Shown here one piece after another: positions 42,723 through 55,700 of a DNA stretch of 59,243 nucleotides. Below the pieces are notes generated by a model. The model saw only the letters and a list, made by a program, of their open reading frames with translations, did no database searches and was not told the origin of the DNA. Origin of the DNA: Xanthoparmelia taractica (lineage: Eukaryota > Ascomycota > Lecanoromycetes > Lecanorales > Parmeliaceae); the NCBI GenBank assembly GCA_033085395.1, contig JANQBS010000241.1, forward strand, positions 1-59,243, given 5' to 3'. Numbering within the stretch: the stretch's first letter is position 1; each line of letters starts with the position of its first letter. The translations under genes were made by a program, and so were the position numbers.

Positions 42723-45700
42723 TGTGACCTCCATTCAACTAATTCTGAATTATTGAATATCTGTATACTAGATTAGCATATATTCTTCTCATCTTATTCA
42801 CACCTACATCTATTTTAATCTTTTTAATTATCTTATTCTTCTTACGTTATAGCTATCGCTATTAGACGCTTTAAGACATTTAAGAAGATTTTTAAAAAGA
42901 TCTTCAATAGGTCTAAGGCACTCGTAAAGATTATTATATCTTTTTCTCTTTTTGGCTTCGCTCGATCTTATAGAAATAAGTCTATAATATCGGAGATATT
43001 CTTTTTAGAAACTCTTAGCTTAAGCGTAATTAAGAAGATCGATATTAAGGTTTTTAGCTATCGCGATTAAGTCTTAGAACTAAAAGAACGTCTCGCTAAG
43101 TATAAATATAATCGTTATAAGTAGTATCGAATATATAAGTCACGCTCTCGTCGTCGTTATCGCTATTATTAATATTATTTATTTAAGTTTAATAGTAATT
43201 TAGAGAAGGATAATAATCTTAGAGTCTCTTTTATGTATATTAAAGATACGCGTCTCTTTCTTAATCTTTATAAACGCTATCGCGTCGTCGATATTAAGTA
43301 TTTTAAGTAAATCTTCTTTAAGACGTTTAAATTCAAAAACCTTATTAAGCTGAGTCGAGAATACGTCAATCGCGCTAATACGAATGGTACTTAAAAAGCT
43401 AATGAAATAATGTCTCTACTATAGTATTTCGAGGTGTATAATCAGATTATATATTACTATATATATCTTATAGTGATTATCCGCCTATAGAAGATATTAT
43501 TAAATTATTATTTTCGTCTAGCTAAGTTATCAGCCTTATATAAATTTAACTTTATTCGAGAATATTATTATACGTTTATAAACGCACGTATCTTAAATAA
43601 TTAGAACGATCTTATAGTCTAGATTATCGAGAATAGACGTTATAGCGATCTTCTGTTGCGTAAAATAATCGCCCTTATCGATATTAAGTAAAACTTAGAT
43701 TCTGCTTCTAAAATCCTTCGCTATATATTGAAATTTTAATAAAGAACGGTGCTTACGCGAGTACTACTAGTATATTTATATTTATCTTAATTATTAGCTA
43801 AATTACCTAGTAAATATATATTATAAGATTAAAATCAGGGTCTTAAGTATTAATCTTATCTCGCTTGATAATCGAATTTTAAAGTCTAAATAACTCTTAA
43901 CGCACTCGTAGATACCTATATTACTACTATATATAGTAGAAGAATTTTTATATGCGCTATACGATTTATTAGATCTAGATTTAATTTGTTAAGATTCGCT
44001 ATAAGTGAAAAATTAAGATCGTTAATTAAAGAATTATTTAGACCTTATATTTATAAAGACTCTTTCGACTATTCTTCGAAAGAAAGTAAAAATCGAATAT
44101 CGAGATTAAATCCTAAGTTATCGCAATTATAATTATTAATTAGTTCTCGTAGTATTTAATATATTAACGGCGAACCTTTAAAAATAGCTTTAATATAATC
44201 GTCTAGTCGAGATTAATTCTTAGACGAAGTAGTAATTCGTCTACTCGCCGCTAAGACTAATCTCGAAGTATAATAATAATTAAAGGCGTATTTATAATCT
44301 CTTATTCTTATACGAGATCTTAATTAATAACGATATACTCTAGAATTAAAAGGCTTTAAAATACGCTATATACGATAACGCAGTAACCGCACTGCTATAA
44401 TAAGACTTTAAGACTTAGTTCGTTAAAAGACACTTGAAAGACGCCTTTAGATATATATCGATCGTAATTTTAGATTAATAATTACTAGGATTTCATTATA
44501 ACGATCGCTATTAAATAGAACGATATTTACTCTTCGGTCTACGTACGTTATTATTTATATTTAATCTATTTATAAAGGCCCTTAATTAAATCTTAATAAT
44601 AGTTCTTCTTTAAATTATAGTGCTTCACTATCTAGACGATTTCTTCGCTATCTTAGCATTAACTAACGATACGATCGCATATAGCTAATAATTCGATCTC
44701 GTATGTGAAGAATTAGACTTTAAGATTAATTATATCAAGAATATTATAAGTATTATAGTTGATTTTCTGGGGATTAAGTTCGATAGTATTCTAATATAGA
44801 TTAGACTTTCTTTCGATAAGCTTACTCGAGCGAGAAATATAATTAAGAATCTTCTAAATCGTGCGGTGATTTCATATCGCGAGCTCGAGTTAACGATCGA
44901 ATTCTTATTATTTACTACTAAGATCGTGATCTCAGAGAGAGCGTTCTTAAGGCGATTTTTTAATACTATTCGAAGAATAATAGCATTTATTAAAATTATA
45001 TTATATATAAAGATCGATCTATAATAATAAAAGATCTTTCTAAAAGATTAAAATAATCTTAAGTTAATTCGTCACGTTATTAATCGATTAATATAGTATA
45101 TTTAAATCGATGTATTAGGGACCTTTGATATGAAAGATTATATTCTAAAGTACCTAGATCTCTTATAGTCGATTTAGAAGGCTTTTAGTATTCCGATAAT
45201 TATACGTTATCGTTAGAAAGATATCTAGTTCAAAGAAATAAAGATCGTATATTACGTTATTCGATTATAATTATAAAGACTTTAGAGATTACGATTAATG
45301 CTATACTATAATAACGACGTATATATTTATAATCTTAGAAAGTCCTCTACTCGCGAATTAGTTATAATCTTACTACGAGATATAAAAATATTATTAGCTA
45401 AATACGATATCTATTTAATCTTAATATAAATCTTAATTAAGATTAATAAGTTAATAGATAATTTATTACGCTTTCGATATCGAAAGATCGCTAATATATA
45501 TTTGTAGCTAAGATATATCTTAATCGCTTCGCAGAGCTAGGGCGAAACTTATTAGATTTTTAATATAATTAGACCGTATTATCACGAGAGATAGCTCGTT
45601 TTCTCTAATGAGTTTTAATCGTAAAGACGCGAAAAACGTATATCACACCTATTAAGTTATATAGCGCTTATTGCGTTATTAATAAGAGTACTTCTTTCTT

Positions 45701-46617
45701 TTTAATGATCGTTAACTCACTCGTTAATTAAATCGTATATCTTAATATAAGACGAGTTAAGACTAAGATTATAAAGGCCTATCTAATAGACGTTAGATTA
45801 GCTTACGTTAATATAAGATATAAGAATTTTACGATATTTTATAACCCTTAGTTGTAAAGAATTATTATCGATATTTAATATCTACGAGACGAGACTAAGA
45901 CGAAAAAACGCCGCCTAATTATTAAAGATCTATTACTATAGATATTTACTTATATTAGTTAAGAAGACGAGGTCGGAGTAACGCTCTATGTAGTCTTTTA
46001 TCTCGTATTCGCCGTATTTCTTCGTATAGACGAGTTTATATATATCACACGTAATCGTAAAGACCGAGACTTTGAGTAATAATTTCTTATTCGTCGCTTG
46101 ATAAGACTATATAAGAAATATCTCGAACTCACACTTTTAGTATCTAAAACGAATCTCTTTCGTTAAGAAATAACACTTATTATTACGACGATAAATAATA
46201 ACGCTTATATAATAAAGATCTTACGATATCTCTTTAGATAAAAGATTTTATTAAATAGCTCTCTCTTTTAATTAGATAAGAACTCTTTTATTAGAGAGCT
46301 AATTATTAATTAACTTCGTTAAATATTAATCTCGTTTAATATAAGGAATTATTATTTAAAGTACTTCTTTCGTAGAGAGATTACTATTTTAGTATAAATG
46401 ACGAGTCTTAATAACGATGAGATTATATTATTAAAACGCTGGAAGTTCGATTTCTATCGCCTCTATATTATTACTTACCTTAAGCGAATTCTTATTATAT
46501 TACGAAGATATTAACATCTTTCGTTTTATTAGCGCTAATATTGGCGATGTTCGTATCATTAGGTCGCCATGCGAAGCTTTTTATAAGGCCTTCATATAAT
46601 ATCTTTTGATTATTTGA

Positions 46618-47171
46618 GAGTTTTCTAGCGCTGAGACACGTCTAAGAATCTATCTAGGCCTGTTAACGATCTAGCTAAGCCTATTAATTGCTAATCTTAG
46701 CGTTGAGATAACTTAATTATTTATCTATAGTATTGCTTAATCCCGATATATATATCTTTATAAATGAGAATACTAATCGAATAGTGGGACTATGGGTTAG
46801 TGTGTCTCATGATCTAGTCTCTATTCCAGATACATGCGTATATGCGAGGAACACGTGTCCTCGAGAGCACTATATGTATAAGTCTTATATTATTAATTAA
46901 CTCTTTATTCGAATTCTTCTCACTCAGAGTAATTGTATTCTTTATTCTACTTATTCACGCCTGTATATAGCTATCTAGTTAGACACTCCAGGTCTATGCC
47001 GCATAGGTGTAGGGAGTTTTCTAGCGCTGAGGCACGTCTAGGGGCTTATCTAGGCCTGCTAACGACCTAGCTGAGCCTACTAACTGCTGACCTTAGCGTT
47101 GGGACGGCCCAATCATCTATCTACAGTACTGCTTGGTCCCGATGTGTATGCCTTCATGAATGAGAACACTA
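46618..47171 (+). repeat. B1-A2-B2 block, YR element copy 1
   Basis: B1 starts GAGTTTTCTAGCGCTGAG and ends TACTA. A2 follows after one base, then a 70-bp spacer, then B2 ending CACTA. B1 and B2 are both 158 bp. In Ngaro-type elements this block is thought to allow a circular intermediate with recombination between the B1/A2 junction and the ends. Confidence 0.88.
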
Positions 47172-47762
47172 AGACTGCGTTAGCAGTGATTGCACAGCAT
47201 TGCCAGGGTCATTGTTCATTAGATCTGCGCAACCTTGACGGACCACGCTCGTTGCCGTGGAAGTGTGATGGAATTTGATGACGGCTTGATTGTTATTCTA
47301 TGGAGTTGAGTGCTACTTATGGTCCATGCCAAGCCATAATAGGGCTGAGATGCTGAATTCCAACAAAGTGGATTTTGCTCTCGACCACTAATATGGAAGT
47401 AATCCGCTGCAGTTGTCCCGGTCTCATGGAGCTTTCTCTGGACGCCAAAGTGTACATCTACGACCGCCGACCCAGGCTAGATGTGGCTGTAGCTACTACG
47501 CTTGCAATATTTCGAAACCTCCGACGCCTAACGGTCTACACTCTCATGCCAAATTTACCTCCAGATGCTGGACTGCTACCGCACCATCAGGTTCGTGCTG
47601 TCGCTCGTGAATGGATTGAGAATCCTAAAACAAGGAGCATTATTTGAGAAGATGACAATGAGCATTGAAATCGAGAGGCTGGTGGTAGATGATGAATTCC
47701 AGAGAATCAATGAGGAGGACGATTGGCGTGTCTTCTTGACATATACGTGCGAAGCTGAATAA
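47172..47762 (+). pseudogene. F-box protein gene, 3' part, downstream of the insertion
   Basis: Immediately after B2 the frame reads TALAVIAQHCQGHCSLDLRN then LDGPRSLPWKCDGI. It then meets two stops, and after a further stop at 47,354 continues in the same frame from about 47,357 as NMEVIRCSCPGLMELSLDAK and FRNLRRLTVYTLMPNLPP. A third stretch in another frame (47,565-47,762) ends EEDDWRVFLTYTCEAE. The Leu-rich LMELSL / LRRLTVY pattern continues the leucine-rich part left of the element. Together with 41,379-42,555 it makes one disrupted gene. Confidence 0.6.
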
Positions 47763-49730
47763 GGTGTCAGCTGGTCGATCACTGGAGAGAATCGTAATTT
47801 GGAGTTCATGCGGCAGTGATGTTGGAGATTAGTAGACGTCGGATCGCGTTAGCTTGCAGATAGAACTCTGGCCTCCGTCATCTTGGTCCAATCTGAAAGA
47901 CAGGTGTTTATTGATACATGGCCTTCAAACCCGATCATCTGTCTCATTGAAACTCCTACTTTGAAGTAGCCTTGGCATCGCGTGAAACACGGAAATTTGG
48001 CAGGGTCCTTGCATATGCATGTCAGCCCGTCAGGAGCTCGGAACTTTGGGAGATTGCGAGATATTTCTTCTAAGCCAGCTCGCTGGTATTCTACATTAGC
48101 CGTAGAAGTGCTCGTTTCGCATGGCTGTACGATGTAGATGTGAGTCTTTTCAGCTACAGCTGCAGCATTTCATGGCAGACTATCTGCGCCGAGGAATGGT
48201 TGCTTGCGTCTGGCATCTGGGTGATTCGGATTCAGGGGTGGTTGGGCGGTTGGTCCTCGGAGATGCCTGCATGCAACAAAAATGAGCGCAATAGTCGCGA
48301 TGCAGGCGATATTATTTGCGCGGAGCTGTCCCAAGGTTATGTAATTAAAGGCATCCATCTACTACATCCAATTGGGTCAAGGCGATAGCAGTGAAACAGA
48401 GGGGTGGTGTTTCAGTACAGGACCATGGCCAAGTTTATATGAACTAATTCACCGCTGTTCTTGGAGTTAGTAGTAAAGCCAGGTATGCGGTTGACTCCGC
48501 GTTGAATACCCATTGTCACATCGCAGCCTATCCCCAGATGCCTACGCCACCCTCTGTCATGTGATATGGTGGGGCTGAGGGATAGCGACTCGTCGATACC
48601 GTTGTGGATCTTGGCTATAGGGAGGAGTTCAGTGAGAGTGGCCATCCAAAAGCGGTCGCTGCATCTCTAGTGGTATACTTGTAAAGTGGTTAGTGAACGA
48701 GCTATGAAATAGAATACTTCTCTTGGGTAGTATCTTGATCACTTTCGGACGCTTCCTTAGAAGACAGCCTCGTCGGAAACATTGGTAACAGTAACCTGGG
48801 AAGCTGAAGGGGCCAGAAATTTTCCCCGCATCTGCAAGGTCCCGTCTGAATACCACGCTTCATAAGCTGACCGCAGAGCCGTGGGTGCTATAACTCACTT
48901 CGAATCTCTCTACTGTCTCTTTGATAGCGGCCTAAGAGATGGGACGCGAAATTTTGGCGGGTTAATTGCCCAATAGCTTACCCTAAGCCGGTATCCTACA
49001 TGATCGCTAAGTCCTTCCAGCTGTTGCTTGCCCAAGGTATAATGGCTTCTCTCGATCTTGCAACTACAGTGCTCGTACCAGGTTTGCTTTACGGCGAGTG
49101 CCCTCCCAACTGTAGTCGGGATGCGCTATGTAGCGGATGTGTTGAGTATCCCGGTTACGACCATGTTAAAGCTTGGCCGTAAGAATCTCTTGATCACAAT
49201 CGGATTAATGTAGCCACGGGAAGCTGCATGCTGATGTGTTTCAACTTCGTTCAGATATAGGAGTAGACGATAGCCTCGTCACCAACGCACTGCCTGAGGG
49301 ACATATGGATACAGCTCTTTGCAGCAGAACTTGGCATATGTGTCGGAGCTTCCGTTTTGTCTCAGGCTCTCACATTTGCAACAATGAGCCTAGGGTAATG
49401 TTCCTTAGCTATTCTATTTGTTTGAGACAATATTTTGACTCTCCAGGCTAGTTTAACCGAAATATCGCCAACGTGACCATGAAACATCATCAATCAGCAC
49501 CTCAATAGGGACTTCTGATTCCTTTTGATTTCATTTGTTGTATTAGATTCAGCATAAAGTCATGCCCAAATTTCGCCACTTGACATTCTCCAGCGCCCTC
49601 AACACCTCTTATTTAACCGCATAACACCTTCCTCATCACGCGCCACACTTCCTTCAAAAAAATACTACTACCACGACTATCTCACATAACAATCGCTCTC
49701 CTTGAGCAGACAATAGAAGACTGGCTGCTG
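47763..49730. other. Intergenic, nothing recognised
   Basis: Short ORFs only, none with a domain. Composition is normal, showing that the RIPped tract ends with the element. Confidence 0.45.
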
Positions 49731-50886
49731 ATGGCCGGACGCAAGATCCGGTTCCTGACCTCTGTAGAGAAGATGTCAAACCTTGGCAAACACCCAAGGA
49801 CCGACAAGGGCGTGGAAGGCGACATGGAAATCGATCCGAATGGTTTCGTCTCGGTCATCATCAATGGAAACTGCTTTCAGGTATAACCTTTGACCCTTAC
49901 TTGACATGTGAGATGGCTGCTGATGTCAAGTGCCTTTCTAGTTTCTGAACAAATATGTGTACAATGGCCGAGATGGTGGGGTAGAAGCTACCACAGATTT
50001 GACTCACGCCATCGGCAAATGGCTGCTGAAATGGGACTACGAGGTGATGCCCTTAACGATCCGCATCTCCGGCAATCATGAATGGCTTAGCGATGCATAT
50101 TTTGATGCAAAAGTAATACCAACCCGCGCAAACTTCGGATGGTTCCTTCAAGGCTTTAACAGTATCGAGTCATTGGTTGAGTTTATCCCCATTGAGGACA
50201 AAATAAGCATCCCTGCGTACCGAGGGCGCGGTAATGCATTATTGTGATCAAGTAGATAGAGAAACAGCGCTGACAATCTTACGACAGGCCTACTGGAAAC
50301 CCTCCATGTCAACCTTTCAGATCCACATTGCAAATTGGTCGTTTTCGGAGGTGTCCTTGATGAAAGGGTCGCCAGGGTACTACAAGACAATCATTCAGCC
50401 ACCGACAAATTGATAATCTTGAGGAACTCTCGAGGCATACAGAATCTGGCTGGAGTGCTACCTGATCTACGACAATGTTCGTTCCAAGGCTTATTTCGCG
50501 ACCGTGAGCATCGACCCATAGTTAGCAGGCCAAAGCCAGTCATCTATCGAAACAGCCATGGACAAAGAATCGACCCGCCTATCAGACCCTTGGAATCAGT
50601 CAACTCATGGCTTCGACAGATGAAATTTTGCAACTACCATTTCCTTCGCGGTGAATGCCCAGACGACCGTTGCACTGCGCGCCTTGATGGTCTGCTTGAT
50701 GCCGAGCAACTGAACGGACTTCGCTACCTAGCAAGAGGTCTTCCCTGTCGGCAGAATAATACCTGCCGGGATCCTATCTGCTATGCTGGCCATCATTGCC
50801 CTGTGCCGACTTGTCATCAGACAAATTGCAGGTTCTACGATGATATGTATATCACAGACTTGAGGATAGTGTCGGAGCATGGATAA
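49731..50886 (+). CDS. Fungal CCCH-type zinc-finger protein (DUF7923-like N-terminal domain)
   Basis: Three exons (49,731-49,880; 49,942-50,230; 50,288-50,886) give 345 aa. The first domain (about residues 35-210: FVSVIINGNCFQFLNKYVYN, ANFGWFLQGFNSIESLVEFI, HCKLVVFGGVLDERVARVLQ) follows the order of the Rossmann-like N-terminal domain of ascomycete CCCH proteins, where the first strand normally reads LVLIDGDG; the Asp residues are replaced here. Two zinc fingers end the protein. The first, at about residue 261 (CNYHFLRGECPDDRC), lacks its usual final His. The second (CRQNNTC...CYAGH, about 300-315) is complete. The role is unknown; RNA binding is usual for CCCH fingers. The frame is open upstream of the ATG without another Met, and the coiled-coil N-terminus common in the family is missing, so the 5' end may be truncated. 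Confidence 0.75.
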
Positions 50887-51708
50887 GGGAGTCTACAGGA
50901 CTGAAGTTGGTGGCAATGGAGACCAAAGACAGGAGCGATGCTAGGCAAGTTAGTCTGTATTTGCGTTAACCAAAAAGTGCCCCTGTATCTACACCAAGGC
51001 CGTTGTTCACGGAACAAGTTAGCAGAACGCTGCCGGCTTGAATGTAGAGAGGAAGCAATGGACGCTCAACATCCACTAGCATCGGTAGTGCTAAAGCTAG
51101 TCATCACAATCTGAGTCTCAGCACGCATGCCCCTTTGTTGAAGCTCTATCTAGATCAAGAATGTTCTCGTCAATGATGATGTTGCAATTTACATTTACAC
51201 ATGACATTACCCATAAACAATTCTTCCTTTCTAATTTAGATCTTGAAACACAATAGCCTCCGAAGGGTTTCTTGGGGGAGTGCGTATGTTGAGGGTCTCG
51301 TTTCCTGAATCCGTGAGAGTCTGACGGTATCGAGGCCACAATGATGCCGATATCTTGTTCGACCCTGACGCTTCGGTTACTCTGATTACAAGAACAGTTC
51401 GAAGACACCGACACGAGAGACGCCACCAAACCCAGCTCCCATTCGGAACGAGGTCCCTTAGGGCTAGTCATTCTGGCGGCACTGGAATAATGAAATGATC
51501 GGGCATTACGCAAAGGTTCTGGGACTCATACAAGAGCCTGGTTTTAGCAGCGGAAGTACAATCAGCTTATTGCGCCAGCTGATTCGAAGTTGGAGGTGAA
51601 TAAGGAAAGGAAAAAGAACGCAGAGAACGTCCATAACATCCGCAATTGCTATGAAAGGATAAGTGGTAATGACCACTGCGGAGTACAAACCAATGCTTGA
51701 TTGATTTT
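50887..51708. other. Intergenic, nothing recognised
   Basis: 3' flank of the CCCH gene up to the LTR. It contains only short ORFs without domains. Confidence 0.45.
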
Positions 51709-52068
51709 TGTAACTACGGCTGGTGGTAGGCAATGTGCCTTGATGCTTCTTTCCCAAGCCCCTTGTATAAAGATGCGTTGACATATAGAGATAGGGTTAC
51801 CGCCAGAGTAACCAGGTGCAGAATACCATCAGTCCGTAAGAGAATATGTCTGGCTTTAGTGTTAGACTTATTGGAGCATATGTAGAGCAGGCAAATACGT
51901 GATTGATTGACTATCTGAGTCTGTCTAGCAAGCACGAGTCTATCTGGAATAGTGGCAAAATGCCAAGAATGCTTAGTCATCCACGCTAGTGCGAGGAAAG
52001 CTAAACTCCTATTGACTACAAGCAAATAGATGAACTTCTATACTATCAATAGCCTGTTAGGGCTAACA
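51709..52068 (-). repeat. Copia-type LTR (3' LTR on the reverse strand)
   Basis: On the reverse strand it begins TGTTAGCCCTAACAGG at 52,068 and ends GTAGTTACA at 51,709, so it has TG...CA ends and 360 bp. It is preceded (52,077-52,069) by the polypurine tract AAGGGGGTG and decayed Copia RNase H sequence, as expected for a 3' LTR. The LTR keeps CA and TG dinucleotides, whereas the internal region is RIPped. Confidence 0.6.
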
Positions 52069-52565
52069 CACCCCCTTAGAATTGAATTCTATTCCTTATA
52101 ATTAATAGTTAGTTTCTTCTATCTCGTAAAAGACTCGTTATCGATTATATAAGAAAGAATATTACTAAAAGTTATAGTTATTAAGATCTTTATAGACTCT
52201 AAAATCTTTATACTTTACTTTATATTCTAAATTTCTACTAATTAAATAAACTTCTTATAACGTTACGATAATAACTTCTTAATAAGTCTATTAGCGAGAA
52301 TATCTACTAAAGTAGTTTACTTAATAGATATATTCTTCTTTTAAATCTTCTATCGTAGTTAATAACGATAAATATTAATATAACGTAGCTTGATTGTGTA
52401 CTAGGAACTACTACTCTTGAGTACTCGTATAGTCTATATATTATTATATTTAATCTAAGTCTAATGATCTAAATCAAGTTCTATAACTTTAAAGAATCGA
52501 TTTCACTATAGAGATCGCAAGTAATTCGACTTTAGTTGAACTTATAGTAATCGTCTTTTACTTGA
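52069..52565 (-). mobile_element. Ty1/Copia pol remnant (RNase H end), RIP-decayed
   Basis: The reverse-strand translation, with stops, reads KTITISSTKVELLAIS, then SSSLYTIKLRHINIYRYQLRED-like sequence, matching the Copia order SSTEAEYxAL ... TKHIDIRxHxIRE near the end of pol. It continues across the YR element at 57,181. Confidence 0.65.
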
Positions 52566-52732
52566 TCGAATAGTGGGACTATGGGTTAGTGTGTCTCATG
52601 ATCCAGCCCCTGTTTCAGATACATACGCACATGCGGGGAACACGTATCCTCGAGAGCACTATATATATGAATCTTACATTATTAGTTGGCTCTTTATTCG
52701 AATTCTTCTTACTTAGAGTAATCGTATTCTTT
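52566..52732 (+). repeat. Split direct repeat A1, YR element copy 2
   Basis: 167 bp, starting TCGAATAGTGGGAC. It matches copy-1 A1 apart from transitions, for example TGTTTCAGATACATACG versus TGTTCCAGATGCATGCG. Confidence 0.88.
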
Positions 52733-55700
52733 TGTGATCTTTATTCAATTAATTCTAAATTATTAAATACCTATATATTAGATTAACATATATTCTTCTT
52801 ATTTTCTTTACATCTACACTTATTTCAATATTTTTAATTATTTTATTCTTCTTACGTTATAACTATCGCTATTAAACGCTTTAAGACATTTAAGAAAATC
52901 TTTAAGAAGGTCTTTAGTAGATTTAAGATACCCGTAAAGACTATTATATCTTCTCTCTCCTTTGACTCCGCTCGATCTCGTAGAAATAAGTCTATAATAT
53001 TAAAGATATTCTTCTTAGAAACTCTTAGTTTAAGCGTAATTAAAAAGACTAATATTAAGGTTTTTAGCTATCGCGATTAAGTCTTAGAACTAAAAGAACG
53101 CCTCGTTAAGTATAAATATAATCGTTATAAGCAATATCGAATACATAAGTCACGCTCTCGCCGCCGTTATCGCTATTATCGATACTATTCGTTTAAGTTT
53201 AATAATAATTTAAAGAAAAATAATAATCTTAGAGTCTCTTTTATATATACTAAAGATACACGTCCTTTTCTTAATCTTTATAAACGCTATCGAGTCGTCG
53301 ATATTAAGTATTTTAAATAAATCTTCTTTAAAACGTTTAAATTTAAAAACCTTATTAAGCTAAATCGAGAATACGTTAATCGCGTCGATACGAATAATGC
53401 TTAGAAAATTAATAAGATAATATCTCTATTATAGTGTTTCGAGGTGTATGGTTAGATTATATATTATTATATATATTTTATAATAGTTATCCGCCTGTAG
53501 AAGATATTATTAGATTATCGTTTTCGTCTAGCTAAGTTATTAGTCTTATATAAATTTAACTTTATTCGAGAATATTACTATACGTTTATAAACGCACGTA
53601 TCTTAAATAACTAGAATAATCTTATAGTCTAGATCATCGAGAATAGACGTTATAGTGATCTTCTGCTGCGTAAAATAGCCGCTTTTATTGATATCAAGTA
53701 GAACTTAGGTTCTACTCTCAAATTCTTCGCTATATATTGAAATTTTAATAAGAGACGATGCTTACGCGAGCACTGCTAGTATATTTATATCTATCTTAAT
53801 TATTAGCTAAATCACTTAGCAAATACGTATTATAAGATTAAAATCAGGGCCTTAAATATTAATCTTATCTCGCTTGATAATCGGATTTCAAAGTTTAAAT
53901 AACTCTTAACGCATTCGCAAATACTCACATTACTACTATATATAGTAGAAGAATTTTCGTACACGCTATATGATTTATTAGATCTAGATTTAGTTAATTA
54001 AAATTCACTACGAGTAAAAGATTAAGATCGTTAATTAAAGAATTATTTAGATCTTATATTCGTAAAGACTCTTTCGACTATTCTTCGAAAGAAAGTAAAA
54101 ATCGGATATCGAGATTAAATCTTAAGTTATCGCAATTACAATTATTAATTAGCCCTCGTAGTATCTAATATATTAATAGCGAACCTTTAAAAATAGCTTT
54201 AGTATAATCGTTTGGTCGAGGTTAATTTTTAGACGAAGTAGTAATTCGTCTACTCGTCGCTAGAATTAATCTCGAAGTATAATAATAATTAAAGACGTAT
54301 TTATAATCTCTTATTTTTATACGAGATCTTAATTAATAACGATATATTCAAGAACTAAGGGGCTTTGAAATACGCTATATATAATAACGTAGTGATCGCA
54401 CTACTATAATAAGATTTTAAAGCTTAGTTCGTTAAAAGAGACTTAAAAGATATCTTTAGATATATATCGATCGCAATTTTAGATTAATAATTATTAGGAT
54501 TTTACTATAACGGTCACTATTAAATAGAACGATATCTATTCTTCAACCTACGTACGTTATTATTTATATTTAATCTATTCGTAAAGATTCTTAACTAAAT
54601 CTTAATAATAGTTCTTCTTTAAACTATAGTACTTTACTATCTAAACGATTTCTTCGCTATCTTAATATCAATCGACGATATAATCGTATACGACTAATAA
54701 TTCGATCTCGTATATAAAGAATTAGACTTCAAGATTAATCACATTAAGAATGTTATAAGTATTATAGTCGATTTTCTTGGGATTGAGTTCGATAGTATTC
54801 TAATATAGATTAGACTTCTTTTCGATAAGCTCGCCCGAGCGAGAAATACGACTAAGAATCTTTTAAATCGGGCGGTGATCTTATATCGCGAGCTTAAGTT
54901 AGCGATTAAATTCTTATTATTTACCGCTAAGATCGTAATCCTAGAGAGAACGTTTTTAAGGCGATTTTTTAATATTATTCGAAGATTAATAGCACTTATT
55001 AAAATTATATTATATATAAAGACCGATCTACGATAATGGAAGATCTTTCTAAAAGACTGGAATAATTCTAAGTTGATTTGTTACGTTACTAGTCGATTAA
55101 CATAATATATTTAAATCGATATATTAGGGATCTTTAATATAAAAGACTATATTCTAAAGCACTTAGATCTCTTATAATCGATTTAGAAGGCTTTTAGTAT
55201 TTCGATAATCACACGTTATCGTTAGAAAGATATTTAGTTTAAAGAAATAAAGGCTATACACCACGTTATTCGACTATGGTTATAAAGACTTTAGAGATTA
55301 CGATTGATACTATACTGCGATAACGACGCATATATTTATAATCTTAGAAAGTTCTCTATTCGCGAATTAGTTATAATCTTACTACGAGATATAATAATAC
55401 TTCTAGCTAAATACGATATTTATTTAATCTTAATATAAATTCTAATTAAGGTCAATAAGCTAATAAATAACTTATTACGCTTTCGATATCGAAAGATCGC
55501 TAACGCATATTTATAGCTAAGATATATTCTAATCGCTCCGTAGAGCTAAGACGAGACTTATTAAATTTCTAATATAATTAGACCGCACTACTATAAGAGA
55601 TAGCTCGTTTTCTCTAATAAGATTTAGTCGCAAAGACGCGAAAAACGTATATTATATTTATAAAGTTATATAGCGCTTATTACGCTATCAATAAGAATAC

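Larger units (their letters stand above)
42556..47171 (+). mobile_element. YR retroelement copy 1 (DIRS/Ngaro-like, split direct repeats), RIP-decayed
   Basis: 4,616 bp with the order A1 (42,556-42,722), pol, B1 (46,618-46,775), A2 (46,777-46,943), 70-bp spacer, B2 (47,014-47,171). A copies are 167 bp and B copies 158 bp. Decayed plus-strand pol is still readable. The reverse transcriptase catalytic HYLDDFFAIL lies at about 44,623-44,652. It is followed by VDFLGIKFDS, RLSFDKLTRARN and RELELTIEFLLFTTKIVI (about 44,879-44,935). At about 46,350-46,490 FFRRE, NNDEIILLKRW and KFDFYRLYI correspond to the HxxR region and the catalytic Tyr of a tyrosine recombinase. No target-site duplication is visible, as expected for recombinase-mediated insertion. 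The middle is RIPped; the outer A1 and B2 are better preserved. Confidence 0.88.
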
